Assembly (NCBI GenBank): GCA_947496215.1
Contig: CANMCF010000002.1
Span: 310,001-374,000 of the forward strand
Reading direction: 5' to 3'
Length of the DNA stretch: 64,000 nt
Origin: an uncultured Bizionia sp.
GTDB taxonomy: Bacteria; Bacteroidota; Bacteroidia; Flavobacteriales; Flavobacteriaceae
In this document: piece by piece, positions 8,126-17,666 of the stretch
Layout: each line of letters opens with the position of its first letter
How positions within the stretch are numbered: position 1 is the stretch's first letter
Translations under genes and position numbers: made by a program
The notes under the pieces: generated by a model
Databases searched by the model: none
What the model saw: the letters and a program-made list of their open reading frames with translations, nothing else
What the model was told of the DNA's origin: nothing

Positions 8126-10543
8126 ATGAAGAAAATAGCAATTATAGTATGTATACTATCGTTTCCTTTGTTTGGTTATGGCCAATCAAAGATTTCACTT
8201 AATACGTTGATCTCAAAAATCAAAGGGAATGAAAACATTTCCAATGTCATAAGAATACCTTTGTCAATAGAGAAAGAGCATTTCAATGAGATTATTCAAG
8301 ATTATGACGTATACATAGTCGACAAAAATAATTTTAGAATTCTATCTAAAAAAAGTGAAGACATCATTTTTCAGCTTGTCTATGTTAAAGGAAAAGCACA
8401 TGGTATGGCTATAAACATCAATAAGGAGTTTGGCTATAGATTTTCAAATTCAATCACAAATGGAAGATTGGTTTTTAATAAGATGGCCAAAGATGATTTG
8501 ATTTTCACTTGTGGGACATCGCATGATCATGCCGGAACAGCTCATTCAAAACATACGGCCAAAAAAGAAAATTCCAGCGTCAGTAGAAATATTGGAAATT
8601 CGGGAACGGTTACAGACCCGTTGCTTTTGGAAAGTAGACCAGGAGCCACTCATTTGATATATCTGGATTACGATGGGGAAGATGCCTTGCCAGGTTGGGA
8701 GTCTTATAATTATTCTACAACGGTTGTCGATGTGCCAGATCACCTTAAGCGTGAGTTTTGGGAAGAGGCTGCTGAAGATTTTTTGCCATTCGATGTCAAT
8801 GTGACGAACAATAGGGAGTTGTATGACAATCACGTTGATGAATTGACCAAAGGATGGGTTGTAATTGCCGATTTTGGAAATCAAGCATGGGCTGGTGTTG
8901 CTCAATTGGATAGTTATGGTACGGGAGCACCTGTTTTGGTGGATTTACCTCCGGTTTTCAATGAGAGCGATCCGTTTCTATATCTGGCGGTTTCCCATGA
9001 ATTGGGACACGCATTGAGTCTAAATCATGATGGAAGCCCAAGTAGTGGAGCCTATTATGCAGGACATGGTGAATATTCTCCAATAATGGGAAATGGTTCG
9101 TTTGCAGTATCACATTGGAGCAAAGGGGAGTACGCGGGGGCAACCAATACGGAAGACGATATTATGATAATAGAATCATGGCTTGGAAATGTGCCAGATG
9201 ATTATACGAGCCCACAAGCATTGGTGATAGATGGTACTGTGGTGTCGGGTGAACAAAACTCCGGGATCATTGGTGATGAGGATGATACAGATACCTTTGA
9301 AATTGATTTGATAACCGATGGAGAGATAATAATTACCATATCCTCACCTCTTGATTGGAGAACAAACTTGGATGTTGTGGCAACTCTTAAGAATGACAAT
9401 GGAGATGTGATGGAGACAAGTGCTCCGATTGGAGATAGGAGCGCCTATATAGACCGGTCTCTTGCTGCAGGAACCTATTACCTTACCATAGACGGAGGAG
9501 GAGAGTTGGGGCCAAATGAGGGCTTCACGGACTATAGTTCGTATGGTTACTATGAGTTGTCTGGAAGAGTAGGGTATTTGGCTCCAGAATCGATGTTCTC
9601 ATTTACTGATGGTAATATTTGTAGTGGAGATGCCATCACTTTTTCAAATCAGTCCGTTGGTACGAATTTGAGTTATGAATGGACTTTTGAAGGAGCAGAT
9701 ACGACCTTTTCCACAGAGGCAAATCCAACGATCACCTATTCTAATCCAGGGATTTTCAATATTTCTTTGAAGACAACCAATTCGCTAGGAGAAAATACAG
9801 CAGAAAGACAAGTGCATGTTGGTTCCTCGGGCTACAGAATTGAATTTGCAACAGAAAAACTGAATCCAGAACTAGAAGGTGTTATTTTGTTAACCGATGA
9901 GGTTATCACATTCACCTATGACGATCTGAGCAATTTGGATCAAGATGTAGCTTATTATGACATGTGTTTGTTGTCCGAGTGTTATACCATTTCATTGGAA
10001 GAAATATACAAAGAAGAGACTTGTGGTTTTGAACTTTGGCAAAGTGGAAGTGTCTATTGGGGAGGAGATCAAGTGTTTTACCAAGGAAGCATCTACAAGG
10101 CAAAGTGGTGGACAGACGATGTGCCAACGAATACGGCTACATGGGATTTCGTGGAAATCTGTGATATAACCGATGAGGAAAATCCAATACGTGTTTTCAA
10201 TAACGAGGATGTAGTTGTCTTTGAGACTAATCCATTGGATGTTGGGCATGATCTTTTCATTGAAGATCAATTTTGTGGCAATACATTGTCAGTATCAGAA
10301 TTCATGGTAGTAGAAGCAGCGGGATTTGATATTTATCCCAACCCTACATCCGGAATCGTAAACGTAAAAGGAGAAAGCATCGATCGGATTGTTGTTTATA
10401 ATGTAATAGGAAGTAAAGTTGGTGCCTATAAGGTCAATAGTGATGAATTCAAGTTGGATGTTTCCAGTTACGGCAAAGGTGTTTACTTCATTAGTATCTT
10501 ATCCAATAATAGGCAGGTTGTAAAAAAGATATGCAAGGAATGA
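8126..10543 (+). CDS. Secreted metzincin-type metalloprotease, tandem paralogue (copy 2)
   Basis: This protein has the same length (805 residues) and domain order as the preceding gene: signal peptide ending GYGQ, metzincin catalytic domain, beta domain, PKD-like domain, CBM5/12-like module with IYKAKWWT, and a T9SS sorting domain beginning FDIYPNPTSG. The propeptide regions diverge most, whereas the catalytic and C-terminal parts are nearly identical in many blocks. This points to a tandem duplication. The zinc motif here is HELGHALSLNHDG (His291, Glu292, His295, His301), so the glycine that is nearly invariant in metzincins is Ser298. Zinc ligands and the catalytic Glu are kept. The pair probably forms one transcription unit and differs in substrate preference or regulation; that is inference. 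Confidence 0.88.
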   Translation: MKKIAIIVCILSFPLFGYGQSKISLNTLISKIKGNENISNVIRIPLSIEKEHFNEIIQDYDVYIVDKNNFRILSKKSEDIIFQLVYVKGKAHGMAININKEFGYRFSNSITNGRLVFNKMAKDDLIFTCGTSHDHAGTAHSKHTAKKENSSVSRNIGNSGTVTDPLLLESRPGATHLIYLDYDGEDALPGWESYNYSTTVVDVPDHLKREFWEEAAEDFLPFDVNVTNNRELYDNHVDELTKGWVVIADFGNQAWAGVAQLDSYGTGAPVLVDLPPVFNESDPFLYLAVSHELGHALSLNHDGSPSSGAYYAGHGEYSPIMGNGSFAVSHWSKGEYAGATNTEDDIMIIESWLGNVPDDYTSPQALVIDGTVVSGEQNSGIIGDEDDTDTFEIDLITDGEIIITISSPLDWRTNLDVVATLKNDNGDVMETSAPIGDRSAYIDRSLAAGTYYLTIDGGGELGPNEGFTDYSSYGYYELSGRVGYLAPESMFSFTDGNICSGDAITFSNQSVGTNLSYEWTFEGADTTFSTEANPTITYSNPGIFNISLKTTNSLGENTAERQVHVGSSGYRIEFATEKLNPELEGVILLTDEVITFTYDDLSNLDQDVAYYDMCLLSECYTISLEEIYKEETCGFELWQSGSVYWGGDQVFYQGSIYKAKWWTDDVPTNTATWDFVEICDITDEENPIRVFNNEDVVVFETNPLDVGHDLFIEDQFCGNTLSVSEFMVVEAAGFDIYPNPTSGIVNVKGESIDRIVVYNVIGSKVGAYKVNSDEFKLDVSSYGKGVYFISILSNNRQVVKKICKE

Positions 10544-10682
10544 TCCTTGAGTTCTAGTGGATTTGAAAATTGAAGTTTGAAAAATGTAAAGAATTTTACT
10601 TGTATGGAGGTTTAGGTTTATGGGGTAAAGTAGGTCGTAATCAAATAACTTTTTGGCTTTAGAAGAAAACTTGTTTTATCCC

Positions 10683-11291
10683 TTATGCAGTTGGTTTCAT
10701 ATTGCTGTTCAATTCGTCAATATAACTTAGTACATCATCCTTTCCTATGTCCTTTGAGGAAGAAGTGATGAAGTAATTTGGCATTTCTGTCCAAGTCTCT
10801 AAAAGTATGTTTTTGTAATCCTCAACGTGATTGTCTATGGCTTTGGGTTTCAATTTGTCTGCTTTGGTGAAGATAATGGAAAACGGAATGCCTCCTTCAC
10901 CCAAGTATTGCATGAATTCCAAATCTATGGGTTGGGGTTTATGCCTTATGTCCACTAATATAAAAGCGGTGACCAATTGCTCTCTACGCTCAAAATATTG
11001 AGTGATGAACTTTTGAAAGATCTTTTTCGTGGTTTTGGAAACGCGAGCGTAACCATAACCAGGTAAATCGACGAGATACCATTCCTTATTTATGATGAAA
11101 TGGTTGATGAGTTGAGTCTTCCCCGGTCGCCCAGACGTCTTAGCCAAACTTTTTCTACTGGTTAACATATTTATAAGCGAAGATTTTCCAACGTTGCTTC
11201 GCCCGATAAAGGCATATTCGGGAATCATTCCTTTAGGGCACTTAGCCACATCGGAATTGCTCATTACAAATTCTGCAGATTTAATTTTCAT
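10683..11291 (-). CDS. engB: Ribosome biogenesis GTPase EngB (YsxC/YihA)
   Basis: This 202-residue GTPase is needed for assembly of the large ribosomal subunit. Motifs in order are G1 GRSNVGKSS (residues 30-38), G2 around the Thr of GRPGKTQ, G3 DLPGYG and G4 TKAD, the standard EngB set. It is minus strand, 77 bases downstream of the alpha/beta hydrolase gene. Length and motifs are ordinary. Confidence 0.95.
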   Translation of the reverse strand: MKIKSAEFVMSNSDVAKCPKGMIPEYAFIGRSNVGKSSLINMLTSRKSLAKTSGRPGKTQLINHFIINKEWYLVDLPGYGYARVSKTTKKIFQKFITQYFERREQLVTAFILVDIRHKPQPIDLEFMQYLGEGGIPFSIIFTKADKLKPKAIDNHVEDYKNILLETWTEMPNYFITSSSKDIGKDDVLSYIDELNSNMKPTA

Positions 11292-11368
11292 ATTTATTTT
11301 CCACGAAAGCAGAAATCATATTAATTGAACTTCATCTCTTTTAAGCGCATAAAAGAATGCAAAAGTTT

Positions 11369-12133
11369 TTAAATTTTTCGCTCTTTCAGCCAGTCAAACA
11401 GGATTTGATTGAAAGTGTCTGGATGTTCCATCATTGCGGCGTGTCCACATTTGTCAATCCAAAACAAATCGGAATCTGGTAGTAAATTGTTGAATTCATC
11501 TGCAACTTCTGGAGGTGTGACAACATCGTTCTTTCCCCAAACAATGCATACAGGGATATTCATATTTGGCAAATCGGCAGCCATATTATGCCTTATGGCA
11601 CTCTTGGCAATAGCCAATGTTTTGATTAGCTTGTTTCTATCGTTAACTGTTTCATAAACTTCGTCGACCACTTCTTTGGTTGCTACTTCTGGATCGTAAA
11701 ACACCTCTTGAGCCTTTTTCTTTATGACTTCATAATCCCTTCGTTTGGTGTATCCTCCACCCATTGCACTTTCATATAATCCAGAACTGCCAGTGATAAT
11801 TAAGGCTTTTACTTTCTCTGGATGTAATTTGGTGTGATAGAGTCCAATATGACCTCCAAGTGAGTTTCCTAGCAAGATGGCTTTTTCAAAGCCTTTGAAT
11901 TCGATAAACTCATTAAGATATTTTGCAAACGCCTTTACATTGGTTTTTATGAGTGACATGGTATAGATGGGGAGCTCAGGGATGATAACTTTATATCCAT
12001 TTTTGCTGAAGTGAGAAGTAACACCATCAAAATTACTTAATCCCCCCATAAGTCCATGAAGTACTATGATAGGAGTGCCTTCGCCAACTTCAATATAGTT
12101 GAACTTTCCTTCTTTTTTTAAAGTATGCGTCAT
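11369..12133 (-). CDS. Alpha/beta hydrolase
   Basis: This 254-residue single-domain alpha/beta hydrolase has the nucleophile elbow GNSLGG (Ser91), the acid in WGKNDVVTPP (Asp203) and the base in CGHAAMMEHP (His231). The oxyanion strand VLHGLMGG is at residues 24-31. There is no signal peptide, so it is cytoplasmic. The substrate cannot be told from sequence; esterase or C-C hydrolase activity is possible. It lies upstream of engB on the same strand and diverges from the dcw cluster. Confidence 0.85.
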   Translation of the reverse strand: MTHTLKKEGKFNYIEVGEGTPIIVLHGLMGGLSNFDGVTSHFSKNGYKVIIPELPIYTMSLIKTNVKAFAKYLNEFIEFKGFEKAILLGNSLGGHIGLYHTKLHPEKVKALIITGSSGLYESAMGGGYTKRRDYEVIKKKAQEVFYDPEVATKEVVDEVYETVNDRNKLIKTLAIAKSAIRHNMAADLPNMNIPVCIVWGKNDVVTPPEVADEFNNLLPDSDLFWIDKCGHAAMMEHPDTFNQILFDWLKERKI

Positions 12134-12355
12134 TAAGCGTTAGTCAATTCTGTTAAAAGCAAATATAGGTATTTCAATCAAATTAATTACATAATCTGAG
12201 CATAGTTGAAAGATGGGTTAGAAAACAAATAGTGATTGGGTGATGATATGTGAAAAAATGAAAGTTTTAAGTGCTTGAAGGTTAGCTTTTAAGGTGTTTT
12301 GTCGCATATGGTTGTTAGGTTCGAAATCTAGTTTTCTTGAAAATTTATTAACAAA

Positions 12356-12385
12356 GTGGTAAAATGTGGTAAAATGTGGTAAAAT
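12356..12385 (+). promoter_or_regulatory. MraZ operator: three perfect 10-base direct repeats
   Basis: GTGGTAAAAT is repeated three times without interruption. Repeats of TGGG/TGGT-type boxes at 10-base spacing upstream of mraZ are the known binding sites of the MraZ autoregulator. The repeats end 7 bases before a perfect -7 box and therefore cover the -33 region, so bound MraZ would block RNA polymerase. Assignment to MraZ is by analogy. Confidence 0.8.
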
Positions 12386-12391
12386 TTTCAA

Positions 12392-12399
12392 TATCTTTG
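12392..12399 (+). promoter_or_regulatory. Bacteroidota -7 promoter box of the dcw cluster
   Basis: TATCTTTG matches the Bacteroidota consensus TAnnTTTG exactly. Transcription would start near 12406, giving a leader of about 26 bases before the mraZ TTG codon. No clear TTTG -33 element exists; the MraZ repeats occupy that place. Confidence 0.65.
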
Positions 12400-12431
12400 A
12401 GTCTTAAAAAACTTACTCTAACGAAATCGTT

Positions 12432-12902
12432 TTGAACTCATTAATAGGAACATACGAATGCAAAGCAGACGCAAAAGGAAGACTTATGCTTCCAGCTGCG
12501 TTGAAAAAGCAGTTGTCTCCTATTTTGCAAAATGGATTTGTATTGAAACGAGCAGTTTTTCAATCGTGTTTGGAATTGTATCCAATGTCAGAATGGGAAG
12601 TGTTGATGAAAAAGATGAACAAGCTTAATCGTTTCAAGAAAAAGAACAACGATTTTATTCGTCGTTTTACTGCTGGAGTAAAAATAGTAGAGGTGGATGG
12701 TAATGGTAGGTTGCTTATACCTAAGGATTTAATGGTTTTTGCAGATATTTCTAAAAATATCGTAGTGTCTTCTGCGATAAACATAGTGGAAATATGGGAT
12801 AAGGACAAATATGAACAAACCATAGACGATGCAGCTGTTGATTTTGCAGATTTAGCTGAAGAGGTTATGGGACAAGACGATGACGAAGATGGAATATCAT
12901 AA
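12432..12902 (+). CDS. mraZ: Division/cell wall cluster regulator MraZ
   Basis: This 156-residue protein has two SpoVT/AbrB-like halves: GTYECKADAKGRLMLPAALK near the N-terminus and EVDGNGRLLIPKDLM in the second half. It is a DNA-binding repressor of the dcw operon in other bacteria. Translation must begin with TTG at 12432, because no in-frame ATG or GTG precedes the conserved start MNSLIGTYE. Three operator repeats lie 47 bases upstream. The 3' end overlaps rsmH. Confidence 0.95.
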   Translation: MNSLIGTYECKADAKGRLMLPAALKKQLSPILQNGFVLKRAVFQSCLELYPMSEWEVLMKKMNKLNRFKKKNNDFIRRFTAGVKIVEVDGNGRLLIPKDLMVFADISKNIVVSSAINIVEIWDKDKYEQTIDDAAVDFADLAEEVMGQDDDEDGIS

Positions 12903-13785
12903 TCCAGTATTGTTGAAGGAAACCGTTGACGGTTTGGATATAAAGAAAGACGGAGTATACGTGGATGTTACTTTTGGTGGAGGTGGTCATAGTAGGGAGA
13001 TATTGAGACGTCTAGGTGAAAATGGAAAATTATTTGCGTTTGACCAAGACGCCGATGCACTTGGGAATACGATACACGATGAACGTTTTACATTGATTCA
13101 TGAGAATTTTAGATACATAAAACGATTTTTAAGATTTCATCGAGTAAGAGAGGTTGATGGTATTCTGGCGGACTTCGGAGTGTCATCGCATCAATTTGAC
13201 GTGGCAGAACGAGGGTTTTCTACACGTTTCGAAGCTGAATTGGACATGAGGATGAATCAGAACAATGAAATATCTGCTTATCACGTTGTAAATGAATACG
13301 AGGAAGAGAAAATAAAACAAGTGTTGTTGCAATACGGTGAGTTGAGAGCTGCACCGGCAATGGCACGGTTAATAGTTGCAAATAGGGAAAAAGAACCCAT
13401 AAAAACTAGCGAGCAATTAAAAAGTACGCTAAAGAAGTTTCTGTCTCCAAAGCATGAGAACAAGATCTTGGCTCAAATATATCAAGCAATTCGGATAGAG
13501 GTGAATCAAGAGATTGAGGTTTTAAAGGAATTTTTGCAACAAACACCAGAATTGTTGAAACCAAAAGGGAGGTTGAGTTTCATAAGTTATCATTCCTTGG
13601 AAGATAGGTTGGTCAAGCGTTTCATAAGGAACGGTTTGTTCGAAGGCGAGCCAGAAAGAGATGTGTTTGGAAATTTCGAAGTGCCTTTGAAAAAAGTTGG
13701 AGGCTTGATCGTGCCAAGTCAAGACGAAATAAAGCAAAACAATAGAGCAAGAAGCGCAAAGCTTCGTATAGCGGAGAAGGCATAG
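12889..13785 (+). CDS. rsmH: 16S rRNA (cytosine1402-N4)-methyltransferase RsmH
   Basis: This SAM-dependent methyltransferase of about 298 residues modifies C1402 of 16S rRNA. The SAM site VDVTFGGGGHS and the conserved ADFGVSSHQFD, ERGFSTRFEAELDMRM and FISYHSLEDRLVK blocks are all present. I prefer the ATG at 12889, which gives the typical N-terminus MEYHNPVLLKE; an in-frame ATG at 12880 would add three residues. The start lies inside the end of mraZ, suggesting translational coupling. Confidence 0.95.
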   Translation: MEYHNPVLLKETVDGLDIKKDGVYVDVTFGGGGHSREILRRLGENGKLFAFDQDADALGNTIHDERFTLIHENFRYIKRFLRFHRVREVDGILADFGVSSHQFDVAERGFSTRFEAELDMRMNQNNEISAYHVVNEYEEEKIKQVLLQYGELRAAPAMARLIVANREKEPIKTSEQLKSTLKKFLSPKHENKILAQIYQAIRIEVNQEIEVLKEFLQQTPELLKPKGRLSFISYHSLEDRLVKRFIRNGLFEGEPERDVFGNFEVPLKKVGGLIVPSQDEIKQNNRARSAKLRIAEKA

Positions 13786-13851
13786 AGTGTATTTTGCTAG
13801 GTGAAATTGGATTAATGGATAAATGAAGCTTCGCTTTCGTGAGGAACAAAT

Positions 13852-14172
13852 ATGAAAAAAAGCATTTATAGCATACTGAGAGGAAAATTTCTGGTAAGTG
13901 ATGATTCCTTTAAGAATTGGAGGATGATTCTCTTTATCTCCGTTTTGGCTATAATAATGATTGCGAGCTCACATAGTGCAGACAAGAAGGTGCATGAGAT
14001 AGCAAGACTAGGAAATGAGGCAAAGGAATTGCGATCAGCCTTCATCGATGGTAGGGGAAGGTTGATGGAAATGAAAAAACAATCCGGAGTCACCAGGAAA
14101 ATGAAAGGAAAGGGGTTGAAGACCTCAGAGGTTCCTCCTCAAAAAATTAAAGTTAAACCACAACAAAATTAA
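13852..14172 (+). CDS. ftsL: FtsL-like division protein
   Basis: This small bitopic protein of 106 residues has a cytoplasmic N-terminus, one membrane helix (about residues 25-43), a short helical stretch rich in charged residues and a basic tail. Sequence similarity to FtsL is not obvious by eye. Position between rsmH and ftsI, size and topology support the assignment. It would bridge FtsQ and FtsI/FtsW in the divisome. A gap of 66 bases separates it from rsmH and 8 bases from ftsI. Confidence 0.8.
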   Translation: MKKSIYSILRGKFLVSDDSFKNWRMILFISVLAIIMIASSHSADKKVHEIARLGNEAKELRSAFIDGRGRLMEMKKQSGVTRKMKGKGLKTSEVPPQKIKVKPQQN

Positions 14173-14180
14173 GTTCTATC

Positions 14181-16184
14181 GTGGCAAAAAACGAAACGAA
14201 CATATTAAATCGATTGTATTTTGTAGCTGGATGTATGTTCATCTTCGGGCTTGCCGTGGTTTTTAAACTCCTGTCTATTCAGTTCGTGAACGGAGATAAA
14301 TACAGGGCGTTGGCAGGAGAGCGAACAGTTAAAAGAGTTACCATACCTGCGAATAGAGGGAATGTGTATTCAGTAAACGGAAACTTGTTGGCGACCTCGG
14401 TGCCTAAATACGACATAAGGATCGATGCAATAACACCATCTACCAAGACATTCAATAAATATTTGAAGCCCTTAAGCGATTCCTTGGCTAAATACTCTGG
14501 GAAATCGTCTAGCTATTATCAAAAAGAGATAAAAAAGGCAAGAGCAAACAAGAATAGATATTATTTGTTGGCGCGTAACATAGGATATTCCGATTATTTG
14601 AGATTGCGCAGTTTCCCATTGTTGAGACTTGGAGCATTCAAAGGTGGGTTGATTGTGGAACAAAATACAAAGCGAGAACATCCAATGGGAGGCATAGCAC
14701 AAAGAACGATAGGCTATGAGCGCATAGATGATAAAGGTAATGTTACAAGACCGGGAATAGATGGTGCTTTTGGAATGAAATACTTGAGAGGTAAAAATGG
14801 ACATCGTCTAAAACAAAAAATAGGGAAAGGACAATGGAAACCCATTAGGGATGCAAACGAGATTGAACCTCAAGATGGTTATGACGTCTATACCACCATA
14901 GATGTCAATATTCAAGATATTGCACATCATGCACTATTGGAGCAATTGGAATTCTATGAGGCGGAACATGGTTCGGTAGTAGTCATGGAAGTCAAGACGG
15001 GAGAGATCAGGGCGATCTCCAATCTGGGGAGGACAGCAAAGGGAAATTACTATGAAAAACTCAATTATGCAGTTGGGGAATCACATGAGCCAGGATCTAC
15101 ATTTAAATTGATGGCGATTATGGCTGCTTTGGAGGACAAGGTGATCGATACATCTACAGTTGTCAATACTGGTAATGGTTCTAAGCGGTTTTACAGTAGA
15201 TACATAACAGATACTAAAGGACATGGGGAAATATCTGCTGCTAGGACTTTTGAAGTGTCTTCAAATATAGGATTGGCAACAATAGTCAATGAACATTATG
15301 CCAAAGATCCAATGAAGTTTGTCAAGCGATTGGATTCTTGGGGGTTGAATAGCCTATTGGAGTTGCCGATAGTAGGAGAAGGGAAACCGAACATACCAAG
15401 GCCAGGAGATAGTAACTGGAGTCGTGATGCATTGCCATCCATGGCGTATGGCTACAATTTGAGGTTGACGCCATTACAGACATTGACGTTCTACAATGCC
15501 GTAGCAAACGATGGCGAAATGGTGAAACCCCGATTCATAAGGGAAGTAAAGGAGTTGGACAAGGAAATAGAGACTTTTGAAAAAGAAGTGATAAACCGCC
15601 AGATCTGTTCCAAGGAAACTATAAAGGCTGCGCAAGAAATGTTGAAGAATGTCGTCATTCGTGGTACAGGAAGGAAGTTGTATACCAAATATTTTTCAAT
15701 GGCAGGAAAAACGGGAACGGCTAGAACAGATTACAAGAACTATGAGGAGTGGAGGAAAGATAGGAAGTATGTGTCCTCGTTCGCAGGCTATTTCCCAGTG
15801 GAAAATCCCAAGTATTCCTGCATAGTGGTAATACACAAGCCAAGCATTAAAAAAGGGATTTATGGAGCAGATGTGTCAGGACCGGTATTTAAGAAAATAG
15901 CTCAAAAAATATTTACGGATACACCAATCATTGATGAAGTGGAATCTTTGGAAGTGAAGAATGCACTGGTGGAAAAGGAATTTCAGAATTATTATGAAGT
16001 AGCAAGAACCTATTTGACGATAATGCCCAATGTTATTGGTATGCCAATAATGGATGCTGTGGCATTATGCGAGAACATAGGGTTGAAGGTGAAGATGAAA
16101 GGTGTTGGGGTCGTAAAGTCACAATCCATTTCAAAAGGACAAAAAGTAAAGAAAAATCAAACCATTGTTTTAGAAGTATCGTGA
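14181..16184 (+). CDS. ftsI: Penicillin-binding protein FtsI (class B transpeptidase) with PASTA domain
   Basis: This 667-residue protein has a GTG start, one N-terminal membrane helix (about residues 12-32), a dimerisation domain, and a transpeptidase domain with the three active-site motifs STFK (Ser306-Lys309), SSN (360-362) and KTG (510-512). A C-terminal PASTA domain (about residues 610-667) is typical of Bacteroidota FtsI. It cross-links septal peptidoglycan together with FtsW. Its TGA stop overlaps the GTG start of murE in GTGA. Confidence 0.95.
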   Translation: MAKNETNILNRLYFVAGCMFIFGLAVVFKLLSIQFVNGDKYRALAGERTVKRVTIPANRGNVYSVNGNLLATSVPKYDIRIDAITPSTKTFNKYLKPLSDSLAKYSGKSSSYYQKEIKKARANKNRYYLLARNIGYSDYLRLRSFPLLRLGAFKGGLIVEQNTKREHPMGGIAQRTIGYERIDDKGNVTRPGIDGAFGMKYLRGKNGHRLKQKIGKGQWKPIRDANEIEPQDGYDVYTTIDVNIQDIAHHALLEQLEFYEAEHGSVVVMEVKTGEIRAISNLGRTAKGNYYEKLNYAVGESHEPGSTFKLMAIMAALEDKVIDTSTVVNTGNGSKRFYSRYITDTKGHGEISAARTFEVSSNIGLATIVNEHYAKDPMKFVKRLDSWGLNSLLELPIVGEGKPNIPRPGDSNWSRDALPSMAYGYNLRLTPLQTLTFYNAVANDGEMVKPRFIREVKELDKEIETFEKEVINRQICSKETIKAAQEMLKNVVIRGTGRKLYTKYFSMAGKTGTARTDYKNYEEWRKDRKYVSSFAGYFPVENPKYSCIVVIHKPSIKKGIYGADVSGPVFKKIAQKIFTDTPIIDEVESLEVKNALVEKEFQNYYEVARTYLTIMPNVIGMPIMDAVALCENIGLKVKMKGVGVVKSQSISKGQKVKKNQTIVLEVS

Positions 16185-17644
16185 ACTCTTTAAAGGACAT
16201 ATTGTACAAGGTAAACATAAACACTGTAGTTGGAAGCACCAACTTACAAGTGAACAACTTGCATTTCAACTCGAAGGAAGTCGAGGAAAATGACGTTTTC
16301 GTGGCAATAAAGGGAAGTGCGACGGATGGACACAGTTACATAGACAATGCGATAGAACAAGGTGCTTTGGTAATCGTTTGCGAACATTTGCCGGAAACGA
16401 AGGAAAAGGAGGTTACCTATCTGGAAGTTGAAGATTCTAGTGTGGCATTGGCAATCATGGCATCCAATTACTATGGAGGGCCTTCCGAAAACTTGAAGCT
16501 AGTGGGGGTTACTGGTACCAATGGTAAAACCACCATAGCGACATTGCTGTATCAGTTGTTCAAAAATGCAGGTTACAAGGTTGGTTTGTTGTCTACGGTA
16601 ATCATCAAAGTGGATGACAAAGCTTATAAAGCTACACACACCACGCCAGACTCATTGACGATAAATCGTTACTTGAAGGAAATGAACGATGAAGGAGTGG
16701 AGTTTTGTTTTATGGAGGTGAGTTCGCATGGAATTCATCAAAAAAGAACGGAAGGATTGCGTTTCGAAGGTGGGATTTTTACAAATCTAACGCATGATCA
16801 CTTGGACTACCACGAAACGTTTGCTGAATATCGCGATGTCAAAAAAACGTTTTTCGACAATTTGGACAAGGACGCTTTCGCATTGGTGAATGGAGATGAT
16901 AAAAATGGAAGTGTCATGCTTCAAAACACGAAGTCAAGACAATACAAGTATGCCTTGAAGAGCTTTGCCGATTACAAGGCACATATTCTTGAAAACCAAT
17001 TTGGTGGATTGTTGTTGAAGCTGAATGATAATGAGGTTTGGACCAAATTGATAGGGAATTTCAATGCTTATAACGTATTGGCAATATATGCAACGGCAGA
17101 TTTGTTGGGGCTTGAAAAGCAAGAAATCTTAAGATTGATCAGTGTTTTGGAGAGCGTGAGTGGAAGATTTCAATATCTCATCTCCAAAGATAAAATAACA
17201 GCGATCGTAGATTATGCACACACCCCAGATGCACTCAAGAACGTATTGGAAACCATAAATAGTATCCGAACAAAAAATGAAGAGTTGATAACGGTAGTTG
17301 GTTGCGGAGGTGATAGAGATACGACCAAGCGCCCAAAGATGGGGCATATCGCTTCAACTTTGAGTACCAAAGTCATTTTTACAAGTGACAATCCGAGAAG
17401 CGAAGTGCCAGAAACCATAATAGAAGATATGGAGAAGGGAGTGGAGCCTCAAAACTTTAAAAAGACACTGTCGATAACAGATAGAAAGCAAGCTATTAAA
17501 ACGGCATGTCAAATGGCAAAGTCCGGAGACATCATCTTGATTGCAGGAAAAGGACATGAAACCTATCAGGAGATAAAGGGAGAACGACACGATTTTGACG
17601 ATTACGAAACAGTGGAGGATTTACTAAGGCAATTAGAAAAATAA
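16181..17644 (+). CDS. murE: UDP-N-acetylmuramoyl-tripeptide synthetase MurE (probable meso-DAP-adding)
   Basis: This cytoplasmic ligase of about 487 residues adds the third residue to the peptidoglycan stem peptide. The ATP site is VTGTNGKTT and the substrate recognition motif is DNPRSE. The DNPR form is associated with meso-diaminopimelate rather than lysine, so a DAP-type wall is inferred. I choose the GTG at 16181, which overlaps the ftsI stop as GTGA. A longer frame opens at 16067 inside ftsI, but its extra 38 residues are basic and not MurE-like. Confidence 0.94.
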   Translation: MNSLKDILYKVNINTVVGSTNLQVNNLHFNSKEVEENDVFVAIKGSATDGHSYIDNAIEQGALVIVCEHLPETKEKEVTYLEVEDSSVALAIMASNYYGGPSENLKLVGVTGTNGKTTIATLLYQLFKNAGYKVGLLSTVIIKVDDKAYKATHTTPDSLTINRYLKEMNDEGVEFCFMEVSSHGIHQKRTEGLRFEGGIFTNLTHDHLDYHETFAEYRDVKKTFFDNLDKDAFALVNGDDKNGSVMLQNTKSRQYKYALKSFADYKAHILENQFGGLLLKLNDNEVWTKLIGNFNAYNVLAIYATADLLGLEKQEILRLISVLESVSGRFQYLISKDKITAIVDYAHTPDALKNVLETINSIRTKNEELITVVGCGGDRDTTKRPKMGHIASTLSTKVIFTSDNPRSEVPETIIEDMEKGVEPQNFKKTLSITDRKQAIKTACQMAKSGDIILIAGKGHETYQEIKGERHDFDDYETVEDLLRQLEK

Positions 17645-17666
17645 GGAGTAACAATAAATAATAGAT

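Noticed and set aside
16067-16180. N-terminal extension of murE
   Set aside because: It lies inside the ftsI PASTA region and encodes a basic, non-MurE-like stretch; the GTGA overlap start at 16181 fits the family.
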